Of a DNA stretch of 64,000 nucleotides, positions 1 to 10,100 are shown in pieces; within the stretch, counting starts at the first letter, position 1, and every line of letters starts with the position of its first letter. Source of the stretch: Legionella geestiana (GTDB lineage Bacteria; Pseudomonadota; Gammaproteobacteria; Legionellales; Legionellaceae); the NCBI RefSeq assembly GCF_004571195.1, contig NZ_CP038271.1:310001-374000 (forward strand), given 5' to 3'. The notes under the pieces are model-generated. The model made no database searches and was not told the DNA's origin. It was given only the letters and a program-made list of their open reading frames with translations. The position numbers and the translations under genes were made by a program.

Positions 1-418
1 CCGCATGCATGGGCTGGTGTATATCCCCCGTCACATGTAACAGCACATTAAGCGCAAAGCGCTTGTCGGCACGATTGGATTTTGGACTTTGCAACACCTT
101 AACCGCATGCTCTAATGCCCAGACTGCATTCACCGGGTTTTGTGGCGGCAATGGCGTTCCGTCACGCGTGAAGGGAATATCGGCATAATGCAGGTGGTCA
201 TACCAGGTAATGTCACGATAGCGCAGTGTATCGAGCCATACAGCCGCGTCCGTGATACGTTGATTGCCGAGATTTTTATACAGCTTCTCCTTCGCCCCGG
301 GCGTCAGGTGCAGGAATGCTACCTCGGCCACCAGACGGTGACCTGTCGCATTCCAGCACCAGGTGCTGGTTGACACAAGACAAAGGAGCAGCTGAACAAA
401 TAACTTCACCCTTTTCAT
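1..418 (-). CDS. S1/P1-type zinc nuclease, N-terminal part (runs off window)
   Basis: The minus strand encodes an open frame from an ATG at 418 to the window edge, about 139 residues. A hydrophobic signal peptide (residues about 4-20) is followed by [13 protein letters not shown]. The mature protein would start at the Trp, as in nuclease P1, where the N-terminal Trp and the His five residues later bind zinc. Further ligand-like residues are the Asp in AVWLDTLR, the His in [10 protein letters not shown], and the H-x3-D-x5-H pattern in [14 protein letters not shown]. The family cleaves single-stranded DNA and RNA in the periplasm or outside the cell. The start codon overlaps the tolB stop (ATGA), so it is probably translated as the last known gene of the tol operon. 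This position is usually held by pal, which is not seen here. The C-terminal half lies outside the window. Confidence 0.88.
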   Translation of the reverse strand, partial: MKRVKLFVQLLLCLVSTSTWCWNATGHRLVAEVAFLHLTPGAKEKLYKNLGNQRITDAAVWLDTLRYRDITWYDHLHYADIPFTRDGTPLPPQNPVNAVWALEHAVKVLQSPKSNRADKRFALNVLLHVTGDIHQPMHA

Positions 419-1668
419 CCGAGATACGGTGACCAGGCAGGCTCCTGCACATCGCCATCCCTTGAGGGCAGGCGCATTTGAATCCCGCCATCGATAGAAA
501 CCATCGAAAGTACACCCTTGTCATGAAAACGGGTTGCATACAGTACAAGACGGCTGTTAGGCGCTACCGACGGCGATTCATCAAGGCCTGAGGACGTCAG
601 CGACAGGACACGCCCGCCCGGCATTTCCTGAGCCGCTATCTGAAAACCACTGTCCTCACGGTGCAGCATGACAAGGTAGCGTTTATTGGGTGTCCAGGAG
701 GCACGGGCATTATAGTTGCCTTCATAGGTAAGACGTGAAACAGTGCCTCCAGCCAGTGAGAGTTGATACACCTGTGGCGAGCCGCCACGGCCTGAGGTGA
801 AAATCAGCGACTGGCCGTCTGGAGAATAACGCGGCTCCGTGTCGATAGAATCCCCAAAGGTGCGCTGCGTCATCTGACCATTGGCAAGATTAACGGTATA
901 AATCTTAGGACTGCCGGTTTTGGAGAGTACCACCGCCAGCTCTCGACCATCTGGTGACCACGCGGGCGCACCGTTGATGCCCGGGAAATCGGTCACCAGA
1001 CGGCGCCTGCCGCTTGCGACATCAATGATAAAAATCTGTGCCCGCTTACGCTCAAAGGAGACGCAGGCAATCTGGCGGCCATCCGGTGACCATGATGGCG
1101 ACATGATGGGTTCAGACGAAATAAGCAGGCTTTGTGGCCCATAACCGTCAACATCCGCCACTTCCAGTGAATAGCGGCTGCGCTCACCACTTCGCTGTAC
1201 AAGTACATAGGCAATACGGGTGGAGAAAACGCCGCGCTCACCGGTCAGTTTTTGGTAAACTTCATCGGAAATATGGTGCGCCAGTGCCCGTAAATCAGCC
1301 CGCCCTACCTGGTAATTTTTTGCAAGCAGCAGCCGTCCCTGTGCGGCTGCGTCGAGAAGCTCAAAACGCACATCAAAGCGGTTCGCACCAATCGGCGTGA
1401 CACTGCCTTTTAATACGCTGTCAGCTCCGGCCGAACGCCAGGAAGGAATGGCACCACCACTGCCGGCAGGTTCTGGAATTAAGCGAAACTGCCCGGAAAA
1501 ATGCAGGTCATTGCGTACAATGTCCTCCAGTTCTGCGCTGTTACTGTTCGCGAAATTCTGAACCCCAATGGGGTATGCTGCCACGGTTCCCTGGGTCAGC
1601 TCGAGATCAAGGGCAAAAGCCCACTGGCTCAGACAAACAAACACGAGCGTGGCGATGGATTTGCGCAC
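415..1668 (-). CDS. tolB: Tol-Pal system translocation protein TolB
   Basis: Periplasmic component of the Tol-Pal envelope complex, which links the inner-membrane TolQRA motor to outer-membrane Pal and helps outer-membrane constriction at division. The 417 residues begin with a signal peptide (residues 1-19, ending WAFA). An N-terminal domain follows to about residue 165. The C-terminal beta-propeller is built from PD40-type repeats with the recurring motif WSPDGR/YSPDGQ (for example [34 protein letters not shown]). Length is normal for TolB (about 430). The gene follows tolA by 3 nt and overlaps the downstream nuclease gene by 4 nt, so the cluster reads as one operon. Confidence 0.96.
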   Translation of the reverse strand: MRKSIATLVFVCLSQWAFALDLELTQGTVAAYPIGVQNFANSNSAELEDIVRNDLHFSGQFRLIPEPAGSGGAIPSWRSAGADSVLKGSVTPIGANRFDVRFELLDAAAQGRLLLAKNYQVGRADLRALAHHISDEVYQKLTGERGVFSTRIAYVLVQRSGERSRYSLEVADVDGYGPQSLLISSEPIMSPSWSPDGRQIACVSFERKRAQIFIIDVASGRRRLVTDFPGINGAPAWSPDGRELAVVLSKTGSPKIYTVNLANGQMTQRTFGDSIDTEPRYSPDGQSLIFTSGRGGSPQVYQLSLAGGTVSRLTYEGNYNARASWTPNKRYLVMLHREDSGFQIAAQEMPGGRVLSLTSSGLDESPSVAPNSRLVLYATRFHDKGVLSMVSIDGGIQMRLPSRDGDVQEPAWSPYLG

Positions 1669-1671
1669 GAT

Positions 1672-2670
1672 TTACCCCCTCACATTCTCTGGACGTACGG
1701 TTAAACTGATATCCCTGAAGATTTCAAAAGTATCTCTGTCAGATGGAACCGGCAATGGTGACGCCTTATATATGGCACTCTGAGCCGAACGGTCAAGCAC
1801 CGGATCGCCACTGCTTCGGGTCAGTGTCACCTCAAGCACAGCACCATCCGGTGCCAGACGAATCCGAAACTGGCTGGAAAGACCGCTGTCGGCGTTATCC
1901 GGCAAAATCCACTGGCGACTGATGGCATTGACTATCAGTGCCTTGTATTTATTAACTTCCCCGGCAATGCGCGCCTGATTGGCCGCACGCGCCGCCACCT
2001 GTTCGGCTTCAAGAGCGGCTTTTTTTACGGCGGCCTCTCGCTCTGCCGCCGCTTTTTTATCCGCCTCAGCTTTTGCCAGACGTGCTGCTTCAAGTTTTGC
2101 CTGCTCTTTCGCTTTCTCATCAGCAAGCTTCGCAGCCTTCAAGGCTTCTTCCTGTTTTTTGCGCGCCTCTTCCTGTTGTTTTTTGAGAGCTTCCTGCTGC
2201 TTTTGGAGGGCCTCAAGCTGCTTTGTTTCCTGCGCTTTTTTAAGTGCCAGCTCTTTCAGGCGTCGGGCATCGTCTTCCAGCTGTTTTTTACGCGCAAGGG
2301 CTGCTTTTTCGGTTTCCTGCTTCAGGGCCGCGAGGCGTTTTTGCTCCTGAAGGCGCTGTGCCAGTGCCTGTTGCGCTTCTCGTGCCAGTGTCTGCTGGCG
2401 CTGGAGTTCCACTCGGCGCGAATTCTCACGCTCAGCTTTCAGTCGATTAAGCGTTTCATCAACAGCACGGCTGTCAACACTCACAGCCCGAACCACATCA
2501 GGAGACGGTACTTCAGGGGGCTTTTCCTGAATCTCTCCTGGGGTGTTGCGCGCTTCAAGCGTCAGTGCCGGAGTATCGGGAGTCAGGTCAAGCAACAGAA
2601 ACAGCATTAATATACCGTGCAGAGCAAGTGCCGCTATAAAGGGTTTTTGATAACCGCCATTCACACTCAT
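1672..2670 (-). CDS. tolA: Tol-Pal system protein TolA
   Basis: Inner-membrane protein that spans the periplasm and couples the TolQR proton-driven motor to TolB/Pal. Three parts are visible in the 332 residues: a single N-terminal membrane anchor (about residues 9-28), a long Ala/Lys/Glu/Gln-rich helical stalk (about 75-235), and a C-terminal globular domain (about 240-332) containing NAISRQWILP and the SSGDPVLDRSAQSAI segment typical of TolA/TonB-like C-terminal domains. The start overlaps the end of tolR by 4 nt (ATGA). The low-complexity stalk creates long meaningless open frames on the opposite strand. Confidence 0.95.
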   Translation of the reverse strand: MSVNGGYQKPFIAALALHGILMLFLLLDLTPDTPALTLEARNTPGEIQEKPPEVPSPDVVRAVSVDSRAVDETLNRLKAERENSRRVELQRQQTLAREAQQALAQRLQEQKRLAALKQETEKAALARKKQLEDDARRLKELALKKAQETKQLEALQKQQEALKKQQEEARKKQEEALKAAKLADEKAKEQAKLEAARLAKAEADKKAAAEREAAVKKAALEAEQVAARAANQARIAGEVNKYKALIVNAISRQWILPDNADSGLSSQFRIRLAPDGAVLEVTLTRSSGDPVLDRSAQSAIYKASPLPVPSDRDTFEIFRDISLTVRPENVRG

Positions 2671-3116
2671 CCCACCACCTCCGCCGGTGTATCGGTGACA
2701 AGTCCTACCTGCTCGGCACCGGCACGCTTCAGGAGTGCCATGGCACCTACCACTTTCCCGTAGCTTGCCCCCTGGTCACCCTTGACGAGCACGGGAAGTT
2801 TTTCATGAGCCTCTGCTGCAAGCTTAAGCTCCGCCGCAACCCGCACTGCAAGCGCGTCAGGCGCCATCGGAACATCAGGCGTTGCACTCAGATTCAAAAA
2901 ATAATCACCTTCGCGGTTAACCGAAACAATAATCGGTTCGCGCCCTTCAGACTGCATGGATTCGCTCACCGCTTTTGGCAAGTCAACCGTAACCCCCTGG
3001 GTCAGCATGGGGGCTGTAATCATAAAAATAACGAGCAATACCAGCATTACGTCGATGTACGGTACAACGTTAATATCTGCCATCGGACGGCTGGTGGATG
3101 TCTTTTTTTTCAACAT
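2667..3116 (-). CDS. tolR: Tol-Pal system protein TolR (ExbD family)
   Basis: ExbD-family inner-membrane protein that forms the TolQR proton channel. The sequence has a short cytoplasmic N-terminus, then one transmembrane helix (about residues 19-41) carrying the channel aspartate in VVPYIDVMLVLLVIF. A periplasmic domain follows (residues 45-149). Length (149) is typical. It sits 3 nt after tolQ and overlaps tolA by 4 nt, consistent with translational coupling. Confidence 0.96.
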   Translation of the reverse strand: MLKKKTSTSRPMADINVVPYIDVMLVLLVIFMITAPMLTQGVTVDLPKAVSESMQSEGREPIIVSVNREGDYFLNLSATPDVPMAPDALAVRVAAELKLAAEAHEKLPVLVKGDQGASYGKVVGAMALLKRAGAEQVGLVTDTPAEVVG

Positions 3117-3119
3117 GCC

Positions 3120-3797
3120 TTATTGTCCCCCTGCCGGCTGGCCGGATTGCTGCTCAATCAAGGCCAGTAATTCTTCTTCAAACACATCATAACGCCCAAG
3201 AAGGGTTGATGCCTGCGTACTGTAGCGGTTATAGGCAATGACCGCCGGTATTGCCGTAAATAAACCGAGCGCAGTCGCAACCAGCGCCTCGGAAATGCCG
3301 GGGGCTACCATGGCAATGGTCGCCTGCTGTGCATGCCCGAGCGCCTGAAAGGATGTCATGATACCCCAAACCGTACCAAAAAGTCCCACGTAGGGTGAAA
3401 TTGAGCCAATTGACGCAAACAGTGGAAGATGCGCTTCCAGCTGTTGCGCCTCTTTGGCATGCCCAATCTGCATGGCGCGCTCGATGGATTCAAGCGAGCT
3501 GTTACCCTGCTTGCGACAGCGTATAAATTCACGAAACCCCGCATAAAAAATCGCGGCAAGTCCGTGACGCTCATCTACCCGCGCATCTAAATCGCCATAA
3601 AGCCTGCCTAAATCACCACTCTCCCAGAAACGGTGCTCAAAACGTTCAGATTCGGCTTTTTTCTGCCGAAAAAAGAGCGCGCGCTGAAAAATCAAGGTCC
3701 AGGAGGCAATGGACGCGCACAGGAGCAAAAACATGACGGCCTTAACAACAGGGCCTGCCTGAAAAAAATATCCGATAATACCTGCATGATTCGCCAT
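3120..3797 (-). CDS. tolQ: Tol-Pal system protein TolQ (ExbB/MotA family)
   Basis: MotA/TolQ/ExbB-family proton-channel protein that powers TolA. Three membrane segments are visible: about residues 15-37, 130-155 and 165-190. The conserved segment PYVGLFGTVWGIMTSF lies before the second helix, and APGISEALVATALGL lies in the third. A GGAGA ribosome-binding site lies 6 nt upstream of the ATG. It is the first gene of tolQRAB. The thioesterase gene ybgC, which precedes tolQ in many genomes, is absent and ruvB is upstream instead. Confidence 0.96.
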   Translation of the reverse strand: MANHAGIIGYFFQAGPVVKAVMFLLLCASIASWTLIFQRALFFRQKKAESERFEHRFWESGDLGRLYGDLDARVDERHGLAAIFYAGFREFIRCRKQGNSSLESIERAMQIGHAKEAQQLEAHLPLFASIGSISPYVGLFGTVWGIMTSFQALGHAQQATIAMVAPGISEALVATALGLFTAIPAVIAYNRYSTQASTLLGRYDVFEEELLALIEQQSGQPAGGQ

Positions 3798-3821
3798 GAT
3801 AAAATCTCCGGAAACGATTTG

Positions 3822-4832
3822 TTAAATGACTTCAGGAATTGCGAGGCCAAGGTGCGCATACGCCCGCTGACTGGCAACCCGCCCTCTTGGTGTGCGCACA
3901 AGAAATCCCTGTTGAATAAGGTATGGCTCAAGGACATCTTCGATGGTGCCCCTGTCTTCACCTATGGCCGCAGCAATGCTCTCAACACCGACTGGACCGC
4001 CATCAAAGCGTTCAATCAATGTGCGCAGCAACATTCTGTCCATGATATCAAAGCCTTCATAGTCGATATCAAGCATTTTCAGCGCTTCATTCGCCATGAC
4101 AGCCGTGACCACGCCCTCGCCCCTTACTTCTGCATAATCACGCACACGTCGCAAAAGCCGGTTGGCGATACGCGGTGTCCCCCGCGCTCTTCTGGCTATT
4201 TCACGCGCGCCGGACGGTTCCGTTGGTACTTTCAATAATCTGGCTGAGCGGGTCACGATTTCAGTGAGGGCATCAACCGAATAAAATTCAAGGCGCTGTA
4301 CAATGCCGAATCGGTCACGCAGCGGCGAGGTTAAAAGACCGGCGCGCGTGGTCGCACCAACCAGCGTAAACGGCGGTAAGTCAAGCTTAATTGAGCGCGC
4401 CGCCGGTCCTTCGCCAATCAGAATATCAAGTTTGTAGTCTTCCATCGCGGGGTAGAGAATTTCCTCAACCACCGGACTTAAACGGTGAATTTCATCGATA
4501 AAAAGCACATCATTGGGTTCAAGATTGGTGAGCATTGCCGCAATATCGCCGGCACGCTCGATGACAGGCCCCGAAGTCTGGCGCAGGTTAACGCCCATCT
4601 CATGGGCGATGATGCTCGCAAGCGTGGTTTTTCCAAGGCCCGGAGGGCCAAATATCAGCACGTGATCAAGCGCATCCAGGCGCGCTTTAGCGGCATCGAT
4701 AAAAATGCGCATCTGCATGCACACGCTCTCCTGACCGATATACTCAGAAAAGCTCAAGGGGCGAATGGCACGGTCAAAGGCTTCCTCGGACAGCGAGGTC
4801 TGCGCGCTTACAAGGCGGTCACTTTCCAGCAT
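3822..4832 (-). CDS. ruvB: Holliday junction branch migration ATPase RuvB
   Basis: AAA+ motor that with RuvA drives branch migration of Holliday junctions for RuvC cleavage. The 336 residues show all landmarks: the start [11 protein letters not shown] and [12 protein letters not shown]; Walker [13 protein letters not shown] (about residues 61-72); Walker [10 protein letters not shown]; sensor 1 [11 protein letters not shown] followed by the arginine-finger segment SPLRDRFG; and a C-terminal winged-helix domain with [14 protein letters not shown]. The gene lies 24 nt upstream of tolQ on the same strand. ruvA and ruvC are not next to it in this window. Confidence 0.98.
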   Translation of the reverse strand: MLESDRLVSAQTSLSEEAFDRAIRPLSFSEYIGQESVCMQMRIFIDAAKARLDALDHVLIFGPPGLGKTTLASIIAHEMGVNLRQTSGPVIERAGDIAAMLTNLEPNDVLFIDEIHRLSPVVEEILYPAMEDYKLDILIGEGPAARSIKLDLPPFTLVGATTRAGLLTSPLRDRFGIVQRLEFYSVDALTEIVTRSARLLKVPTEPSGAREIARRARGTPRIANRLLRRVRDYAEVRGEGVVTAVMANEALKMLDIDYEGFDIMDRMLLRTLIERFDGGPVGVESIAAAIGEDRGTIEDVLEPYLIQQGFLVRTPRGRVASQRAYAHLGLAIPEVI

Positions 4833-4910
4833 GAAGGGCGGCCATTGAGTTTAAATACTGGCATAGTATCACACGTCATTGCGAGAAAATACCACCCATG
4901 GATGCCTGTG

Positions 4911-5321
4911 TTAACGGGTACTTGCCATAAAGCGCAAACGCCAGCGCGCATCTATATCCAGTGAATCGACAAAAACTACGCGGCGAAGACTGGCGGTTTC
5001 ACTGGTTAAACAAAGGTGCCAGAAAAAACCGCCATCAAGGCGCACTTTTAACCGTTGAAAAGTCTGCGTGCTGCCATCATGATGATGAAGAGTCCATCCC
5101 TCTTCCCGATGCGAGAGTGCGGCCATTTCTGGGTGGGGGAATGTGCGAGAACGTGAGAACCATCCATTCAGTAGAAGAAGTACAGTCCCTGCTGCCTGAA
5201 GCACGGTCGCGAGACTCGAGCGCCACAGGATAACACCCGCAAAAAGGTGCAGAATAACCAGCAGCTGACGATACCGGCGGGAAGGCTTAAACGGAATCGT
5301 TGTGGCGGATATGTTCGACAA
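4911..5321 (-). CDS. YgfX/CptA-like membrane protein
   Basis: Small membrane protein of 136 residues with two closely spaced hydrophobic helices (about residues 20-36 and 39-53) and a soluble C-terminal part. Its position partly inside the 3' end of sdhE (35-nt overlap) is that of ygfX (cptA). In E. coli YgfX is reported as an inner-membrane partner of SdhE and as a toxin affecting the cytoskeleton. The match rests on synteny, size and topology rather than on a strong motif, and the toxin role is not shown by the sequence. Confidence 0.75.
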   Translation of the reverse strand: MSNISATTIPFKPSRRYRQLLVILHLFAGVILWRSSLATVLQAAGTVLLLLNGWFSRSRTFPHPEMAALSHREEGWTLHHHDGSTQTFQRLKVRLDGGFFWHLCLTSETASLRRVVFVDSLDIDARWRLRFMASTR

Positions 5322-5538
5322 GTTTAAAAAACTCCATGTCTGTCGGCGAAGCGTATCCCATTAACCAGGTATATAAATCCGGGTCCGGGCATTCAAGGAG
5401 CCGTTCGAGCGTATCAAGCTCTGCATCACTCAAACGAACTACACCCTCTGCAAGGAAACGCTCAAGAATGATATCAAGCTCAAGCATGCCGCGCCTCGCG
5501 CGCCAGTGTACACGACGGAGTGTGGCGTCTCTGGACAT
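5287..5538 (-). CDS. sdhE: FAD assembly factor SdhE (YgfY/CptB)
   Basis: Small helical protein (83 residues) that promotes covalent attachment of FAD to succinate dehydrogenase and fumarate reductase flavoproteins. The diagnostic RGMxE motif is present as RRGMLELD (residues 15-22). It is followed by the conserved LERLLECPDPDLYTWLMG segment. GAGAGG upstream of the ATG is a convincing ribosome-binding site. It is divergent from ygfZ (57 nt apart), another protein linked to cofactor assembly. Confidence 0.95.
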   Translation of the reverse strand: MSRDATLRRVHWRARRGMLELDIILERFLAEGVVRLSDAELDTLERLLECPDPDLYTWLMGYASPTDMEFFKLVEHIRHNDSV

Positions 5539-5594
5539 AAAAGCCTCTCAACCTCTGGGGATTCGCATGGTACACTGTCTGCTTTCAATCAACA

Positions 5595-6581
5595 ATGCCT
5601 CTCTACGCCATGAATACGGTTATATTGAACGAACGCCCCTTTACGCTTGTACCGGATGAATGGAAAATTGCCGCGAGTCTTTCACATAATCACCTGCACA
5701 CCCTTAGCGGGCAGGCGGTCATCACCGTAGACGGCGACAATGCCAGAACCTTCCTTCAGGGACAGTTAAGCGCTGACATACGCCTTGTTAATGCCGAGCG
5801 CGCGCAGCCTGCAGCACTTTGCTCGCTCAAGGGGCGAATTCTTGCGCTGATGACAGTACTCGAGTGGGAGGGCCGACTGCATCTTGTGCTGCCTGCTGAT
5901 AATGCAGAAACGGTTCTTAACACCCTCTCGCGTGTTGCTGCGCTCTCACGCGTCAAGCTTCTCTCCGCCACTGATATCAGCGTCTTTGGATGTGTTGTAA
6001 ACACCGGCATTGAGCCCGCATTGCCGCTCTCGAGCACGGCCTCCCCCTACAGTGTGGCCGCGCAGGACGGCATCATCGCCTGTGCACTCGGAGCAGGCGA
6101 TTTCCTCGTGCTTGCGCGAGGTGAGTCTGCGCATCAATTGTGCGAGCCCTTCACTGCCTCAAACACACTTTTAGGCAGCCTCTCATGGCATTACCGCCAG
6201 CTTTTACAGGGACGCTTTACCATCTACCCCCAGTCAACCGATGTATTTCTGCCACATCGACTCGGCCTGCACAAAGGCCCTCATCTCGCATTTGACAAGG
6301 GCTGCTACCGTGGACAGGAAGTGATTGCGCGCATGCACTATAAAAGTACCGTGCAGCATCATTTACAGCGTTTTGTCTGTACACCGCCTGCGCCGTTACT
6401 GGCGGGTCAGCGTCTGCTTGACAAGGAAAGCGCTAAAGAATGGGGAGAGGTGGTCGATACCTGCCCTGACGGTGCCTCAGACTCCGTGCTGGTTGTAGCG
6501 AGCATGCGTGAGGGTTTTCCGCACGAGTTACGAGCAGAAAACCACGCAGAACCCTTTACCCTTTCAGCCACATCCGTTTAA
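5595..6581 (+). CDS. ygfZ: Folate-binding Fe-S cluster assembly protein YgfZ
   Basis: GcvT-like protein that uses folate to support repair or assembly of some iron-sulfur enzymes. The family signature K-G-C-Y-x-G-Q-E is seen as FDKGCYRGQEVIARMHYK (about residues 234-251). Upstream segments GDNARTFLQGQLSADI and ALCSLKGRILA are also typical. Length (328) fits the family. Two starts are possible: 5595 (M-P-L-Y) or the ATG at 5610 (M-N-T-V). Neither has a strong ribosome-binding site. The gene end overlaps the end of the convergent cytochrome gene by 26 nt. Confidence 0.93.
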   Translation: MPLYAMNTVILNERPFTLVPDEWKIAASLSHNHLHTLSGQAVITVDGDNARTFLQGQLSADIRLVNAERAQPAALCSLKGRILALMTVLEWEGRLHLVLPADNAETVLNTLSRVAALSRVKLLSATDISVFGCVVNTGIEPALPLSSTASPYSVAAQDGIIACALGAGDFLVLARGESAHQLCEPFTASNTLLGSLSWHYRQLLQGRFTIYPQSTDVFLPHRLGLHKGPHLAFDKGCYRGQEVIARMHYKSTVQHHLQRFVCTPPAPLLAGQRLLDKESAKEWGEVVDTCPDGASDSVLVVASMREGFPHELRAENHAEPFTLSATSV

Positions 6582-7101
6582 GGACATTATCGCGGTTGAT
6601 AAAATGGTGTTTCAGAGCGCCTGCCACGTGGAAAAAGAGGAGCACCAGTAAAATAATGGCGATACTCTCATGCACTTCCTTGAAAGTATGCGCCAGTTTT
6701 TCATCCACCGGTACACCCGGCAGCGGCAATGCGAAAAGCCCAAAATATACCGGTGTTCGCCCGGCAGACATGCTCATCACCCAGCCACTGAGCGGCATCA
6801 GAATTAAAAACACGTAAAACCCATACTGCACCGCGCGTGAGAAGAATTTTTCCCAGCGCGGTGAGCTGTCCGGCAAGCCCGGACGTCCTATATGCAACAC
6901 ACTGATAATGCGCAGAAGCATAAGAAACAGAATGGTCAATCCTGTGGATTTATGCACCATGTAGGCACTACCCTGCATGCTCTCTGGAAGGTCTCCCAGA
7001 AAGAAACCTCCAAAGAGCATGAGGATAACAAGCAGGGCAATGCCCCAGTGAAGTCCTTTCAAAACCGGTGACCAGTGATTGACACCTGCTTTAATCTGCA
7101 T
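6556..7101 (-). CDS. cybB: Cytochrome b561
   Basis: Di-heme b-type cytochrome of the inner membrane, 181 residues with four predicted helices. Histidines placed as heme ligands occur in the first helix region (VLKGLHWGIALLV), in the second (MVHKSTGLTILFL) and in the fourth (LLFFHVAGALKHH). The family oxidises ubiquinol; in E. coli CybB acts as a superoxide:quinone oxidoreductase. It lies 12 nt downstream of the glutamate dehydrogenase gene on the same strand and may be cotranscribed with it. Confidence 0.92.
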   Translation of the reverse strand: MQIKAGVNHWSPVLKGLHWGIALLVILMLFGGFFLGDLPESMQGSAYMVHKSTGLTILFLMLLRIISVLHIGRPGLPDSSPRWEKFFSRAVQYGFYVFLILMPLSGWVMSMSAGRTPVYFGLFALPLPGVPVDEKLAHTFKEVHESIAIILLVLLFFHVAGALKHHFINRDNVLKRMWLKG

Positions 7102-7113
7102 GATTACTCCCTG

Positions 7114-10100
7114 TTATTCTGTTGCAGTCATTTTTTCCGACATTTGCACCGTTGTTTGTGTTAAATCCAGCAGTTCGCGGATGGCCACAAAGAACATGGT
7201 GTAATTGAGCGATGAGGCAGCCCGTAAATCGGCAAGAATTTTTTTCCAGCGCTCAATAAGACCTTCGTTCTTTGTTGCCCAGATTTCAAAAGATTTTTTG
7301 AAATCACCTCGGGCACCATTAAACTGCAGAATGCCTGCTGTCAACTGACGATGCTGCCAGTCCAAATCATCTCTCAATGCTTCTCGCGAGAGTGATTCCC
7401 ATTGATTTTCCGTTGGATGCGCAATCACACGCGAGCGAATCCAGGCGAGTTCGAGAAATTCACTGACCCAGAAATAGGCCTCAGAAACCTTTGGAATTTC
7501 CAGTTCAAGTTTTTGTGAAATATCAATGAGATCCATGGCGGCAAAAAGACCGCGGGTAATGGTAAGTTCATGCGTCAGAGATGGCGGAACGCCAAGCGAC
7601 AGATAGTGATCGTAGTGGCTCTGGTAAATAGCACGATGCCCCTCGCCAAGCACGACCGGTGCTGTTGCTTTCAGTTCACGAAGTCCCGGAGCGTACTGTG
7701 CCACCGCATGGGTGATGTCCTGACGTGTGCGCAGGTTACGCAGGAACCAGCGGGTGGTTCGGCGCATGAGGCGCACATAGGTCATCATCATCTCATTCTG
7801 GTTTTCCGTAGAGACTTTACCGTCAAGCGCCTGAATCTCTTCCCAGATGGTCTCAAGGTCCATCGCAGCACGCGCAATCATGAAGGCACGCACAATCGCT
7901 GATACCGGAGCGCCGGTTTCATCCTGCAGGCGGTAGACAAACGTGAAACCCATCTCGTTAACGATGATATTCGAGAGCTTGGTGGCAATGATTTCACGTC
8001 GTAATGGATGCGCTTCCATCTGTTTGGCGCAGGATTTATGCAGGGCCTTTGGAAACATGCTGAATAATACGCTCTTCAAGAACGGATCTTCAGGCACATC
8101 AGACGCGAGAATCTGCTCTTTCAGAATGGTTTTGGTGTAACACATCAACACGGCAATTGCCGGTGCGCCTAATCCCTTGCCAAGGAGCTTGCGCTCAATC
8201 AGCGATTTTTCATCAGGCAGGAATTCAATGGCTCTGTCCAGTTTTCCTGACTGTTCAAGCTCGTTGATGTAACGGCGTTGCAGGTCAAGCGCACGCACAC
8301 CCTGTGAATCAACAAGGCTGATGGCGCGGGGCTGGAGGTAATTATCCCGAAGAACGAGTGCCGCCACTTCATCGGTCATGGCGCTCAAAAGCTCATTACG
8401 CTGCTTCAGAGTCAAATCACCGGCCGCTACCATGGCATTCAACAAAATCTTGATGTTCACTTCCTTGTCGGAACAGTGTACACCGGCTGAGTTATCGATG
8501 AAGTCGGTGTAAATTCTACCCCCTTCAAGCGCATACTCCATGCGCGCAAGCTGCGTAAGCCCAAGATTTCCGCCCTCGCCAACGACACGGCAGCGCAGCG
8601 TATTGGCATTCACTCGCGTTGCATCGTTGGTGCGATCGCCAACATCCGCATTTGACTCGGTACTGGCTTTTACAAAAGTACCAATGCCCGCACTCCAGAG
8701 TAAATCAATGCGCGCCCGCAAAATGGCACGAATCAGCTCGTTTGGCTCAATTTCAGAAGCGTCAATATCAAAGCGCGCCTTCATCTCAGGACTTACCGGG
8801 ATAGATTTCGCGCTGCGTAAAAAGACGCCGCCACCTTTAGACATGCGCTTTTTATCGTAATCATCCCATGTGGAGCGCGGCAGATTGAAGAGGCGTTGAC
8901 GCTCTACAAAACTGCTTTTGGCATCGGGATTCGGGTCGATGAAAATGTGCTGATGGTTAAATGCCGCTACCAGCTGAATATGAGGAGAGAGCAGCATGCC
9001 ATTTCCAAACACATCCCCCGACATGTCACCAATTCCAACAACCGTGAAATCGGTTTTCTGAATGTCGATATCAAGTTCGGTAAAATGGCGCTTGACCGAT
9101 TCCCACGCACCTCGCGCGGTAATGCCCATTTTTTTGTGGTCATAGCCGACTGAGCCGCCAGAGGCAAAGGCATCACCGAGCCAGAAACCATATTCATGGG
9201 AAATTTCGTTGGCAATGTCTGAAAACGTTGCCGTACCCTTGTCAGCCGCTACCACGAGGTAGGGGTCATCGCCGTCATGACAGACTACGCCCGCAGGTTT
9301 TTGCACCTTGCCCTCAACGTAATTGTCGGTAATATCCAACAGGCTTCGAATAAAGAGGCGATAGCAGAGTATGCCTTCAGCCATCATGTCTTCACGTGAG
9401 GGATTAGCCGGCATCTGTTTAGGCACAAAACCGCCCTTCGCGCCACTCGGCACAATCACAGAGTTTTTAACCTGCTGTGCCTTCATGAGTCCTAAGATTT
9501 CCGTGCGAAAATCTTCGCGCCGGTCTGACCAGCGCAAACCACCGCGCGCAACCTTTCCACCTCGAAGGTGAACTCCTTCCACACGCGGGGAGCACATGAA
9601 AATTTCATAAAGCGGCATGGGTTTTGGCAATCCCGGAACCGCCCTGCTGTTCAGCTTGATGGAGATATAATTTCGCGGATTGCCCGCCTTGTCCATCTGA
9701 TAATAGTTCGTGCGCAGAGTGGCAAGAATGGTGTGGACATACTGGCGGATAATGCGGTCTTCATCAAGGTTCGTTACGGCATCAAGATCCGCAATAATTT
9801 GTTTTGCAAGTGCGTCTGTACGCTCTTCGCGTGACTCCTCCTGATTGAGGACAAAACGCAGCTCAAATAGCTCCACCAGTTTACGCGCGAGTGCGGGGTT
9901 ATTGTTGAGTGCGTGCTCAATATAATCCTGACTGAACGTAAAGCCAATCTGGCGGAAGTAACGCGCGTAGGTTCTCAATACACTCACCTGTCGCCAGTCG
10001 AGACCGGCTGCCAGAACAAGCTGGTTAAAGCCGTCGTTTTCAGCATCCCCAAACCAGACTCGGGCAAAGGCATTTTGAAAACGCTCCCGAATTTCATCAG

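Noticed and set aside
1979-2610. Long plus-strand frames rich in Ala, Ser, Phe and Arg
   Set aside because: They are the complement of the Lys/Ala/Glu/Gln repeat of tolA, which suppresses stop codons on the other strand.
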